Of a DNA stretch of 62,000 nt, positions 60,668 through 62,000 are shown one piece after another. The notes beneath the pieces are model-generated. The model saw only the letters and a list, made by a program, of their open reading frames with translations, ran no database searches and was not told the origin of the DNA. The translations under genes were made by a program, and so were the position numbers. Numbering within the stretch: position 1 is the stretch's first letter; every line of letters begins with the position of its first letter. The DNA is from Tubiluchus corallicola (Eukaryota; Priapulida; Priapulimorpha; Priapulimorphida; Tubiluchidae), in assembly GCA_030141605.1 (NCBI GenBank), contig JAQGDQ010000093.1, positions 1-62,000 on the forward strand. Direction: 5' to 3'.

Positions 60668-62000
60668 CTGTACCCATTGAGAAAAGCATAAGCATTTTCA
60701 AAAATGTATATTGTCAGCTATGTAATTATACCTGTCATATACAAATATAAGAAGCACTGGTTAGAATTACACTCACATCTCGATTTGCGGACCTCACTTT
60801 TACGGATATCTGAAAATTCGGACAAAACATGGTCAGTTAAAAGTCCCGCATAAATTGGACACAGTCCGTTGTTTCGTGAGCTGACCACTAGTTGGCAGGC
60901 CGTCACTTTGCTTACATCATGTGCATCTGTGTAACCAGGTGTATATCTCTATGTATAAAAATATGGAATCAACTATGTGGAGTTATTTGAGTCAATTCCC
61001 AGCAGTTTTTATATACGTTTGCATATGAGCAACTAGGCCCGTACTAGAGACAACTAAACAATTGATTCTACATTACCGTGAGTCTAATACACGGCACGGT
61101 ATTAGATTAGTATCGGTAAATACGGACAATTGGCAAATTGGGACCGACGCCTACCCGCTTTTGTCCGGCGAACCGAGATATGAGTGTATAATCAATTATA
61201 ATCACAAGTGCTAGGAATCTCACAGCTAATATTAGGCTTGAATTCCAAAGGTCCTTGGTTCAAATACAGTTTCAATCCCATTCTTTTAACTTAAACTAAT
61301 ACTGTATAATCTTCAGGTTTAATATATCCTAATATTAAAAAAATCCTAATAATCATGGATTCGATGATTCCATCACTGGATTTCTAAAACAGTATGATTA
61401 GTTTCTGCACAAAAGCCAATATATAATCGTTGTATGGCACGTGTACAGCAAGTGAATTACAGATTGTCTGATAATGAAGTTTAACATGTATTAGAAGTTA
61501 GAAAAAAACATAACCAACTATTAATTTTGTACAACTTTTCGATTCCTATACAGTAGATGCCGCTTAATAGACTCACTTTGAGACCGAAGTGTCTTGACCC
61601 AATCAACCGACTGAACCTATTAACCGATGGGTGTAGTATTACTGGTATACAGGTGTAAGTCATCAGCTTAGTATGCACTGTGAAGGTTTTTTGATAAATT
61701 TTAGAAACTAAGTAATGCCTAAATTACTTCGTGCAGTTAAAAATTAGAAAAAAATATTTTAAAATATTAATTTATATAAGTGAAATAGCAATGAATTAAA
61801 AAGTACAGTTTTCTACATCACACAAGTCTGTTTATTTACAAAACCTGCATCAGTGATTGTTAACTGACTAAGCGTGAAAGTGTGATTTGCAACCAGAGCT
61901 TGAAAAGGAAACCGCTAGGCAAGTGACTAAACGTTTAGCTTCCAGAAATTCTTTGGGTAACAGTGGACGAGCGGGTAACAGATTGACAGCAAAACTGCTA
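60668..62000. other. FANCD2 intron upstream of exon A
   Basis: Contains one MITE. A possible further transposon end (CAGTAGATGCCGCTTAATAG) begins near 61,551; its other end is outside the window. No exon seen. Confidence 0.45.
60770..61186 (+). mobile_element. MITE family Y, copy 2
   Basis: 417 bp flanked by TA; ends CACTCACATCTCGATT and AACCGAGATATGAGTG. Inner blocks such as GGCCGTCACTTTG match copy 1 in inverted orientation. Confidence 0.8.

Noticed and set aside
61861-62000. Open minus-strand frame at the window end as a further FANCD2 exon
   Set aside because: Its residues do not resemble the FANCD2 segment expected before exon A, and no splice acceptor is convincing.

Overview
The window is a composite of two kinds of DNA. 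Bases 1 to about 44,920 are bacterial and of Bacteroidetes type, probably Bacteroidales: a complete Bat (Bacteroides aerotolerance) operon, a Wzi-family outer-membrane protein, an FKBP lipoprotein, an OmpA/TPR lipoprotein, a Bacteroidetes-style long PurF, TAnnTTTG promoter boxes and few Shine-Dalgarno sites. Bases about 45,000 to 62,000 are eukaryotic, most likely from an invertebrate animal: AT-rich, with microsatellites and several non-autonomous DNA-transposon families, and carrying the last ten exons of FANCD2 on the minus strand. The change happens inside a purine-rich simple repeat at about 44,918-45,003, where a bacterial glycogen branching enzyme loses its N-terminal domain. A 354-base run of N (39,461-39,814) marks a scaffold join in the bacterial part. 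The simplest reading is a chimeric scaffold of an animal and an associated bacterium. A real integration cannot be excluded from sequence alone.

Bacterial core, left part (1-28 kb): secreted protein with a tandemly duplicated tail; yqhD-like aldehyde reductase; DUF368 (PopT-type) lipid carrier transporter; aroE; an IS1634-family insertion sequence with a 169-bp target duplication; truA; the Bat operon (moxR, DUF58, a BatD-like membrane protein, batA, batB, batC, batD, batE) followed by queA; a wzi-like gene; rnpB; an FKBP lipoprotein; nrnA; ndk; asnB; an OmpA/TPR lipoprotein; miaB. About seven degenerate copies of an intergenic repeat of about 130 bp, all in one orientation, lie between these genes, and one forms the 5' end of the wzi-like ORF.

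Accessory island (28-39.4 kb), visibly more AT-rich: a decayed IS3 element; a five-gene overlapping operon resembling the decaprenylphosphoryl-arabinose pathway (UbiA-type phosphoribosyltransferase, DprE1-like oxidase, DprE2-like reductase, multi-spanning GT-C-like protein, HAD phosphatase); a DNA methyltransferase remnant; a serine recombinase; an intact IS256-family element with a target duplication; and a large tyrosine recombinase. After the N gap the core resumes with yebC, a SPOR-domain protein, purF and the truncated branching enzyme.

Eukaryotic part: FANCD2 exons encode about 472 residues up to the stop codon, with splice sites and reading phase agreeing at every junction. Introns and 3' flank hold four short inverted-repeat transposon families, including a three-copy family and an inverted pair, plus (TA)n, (TG)n, (CAAC)n and purine tracts.
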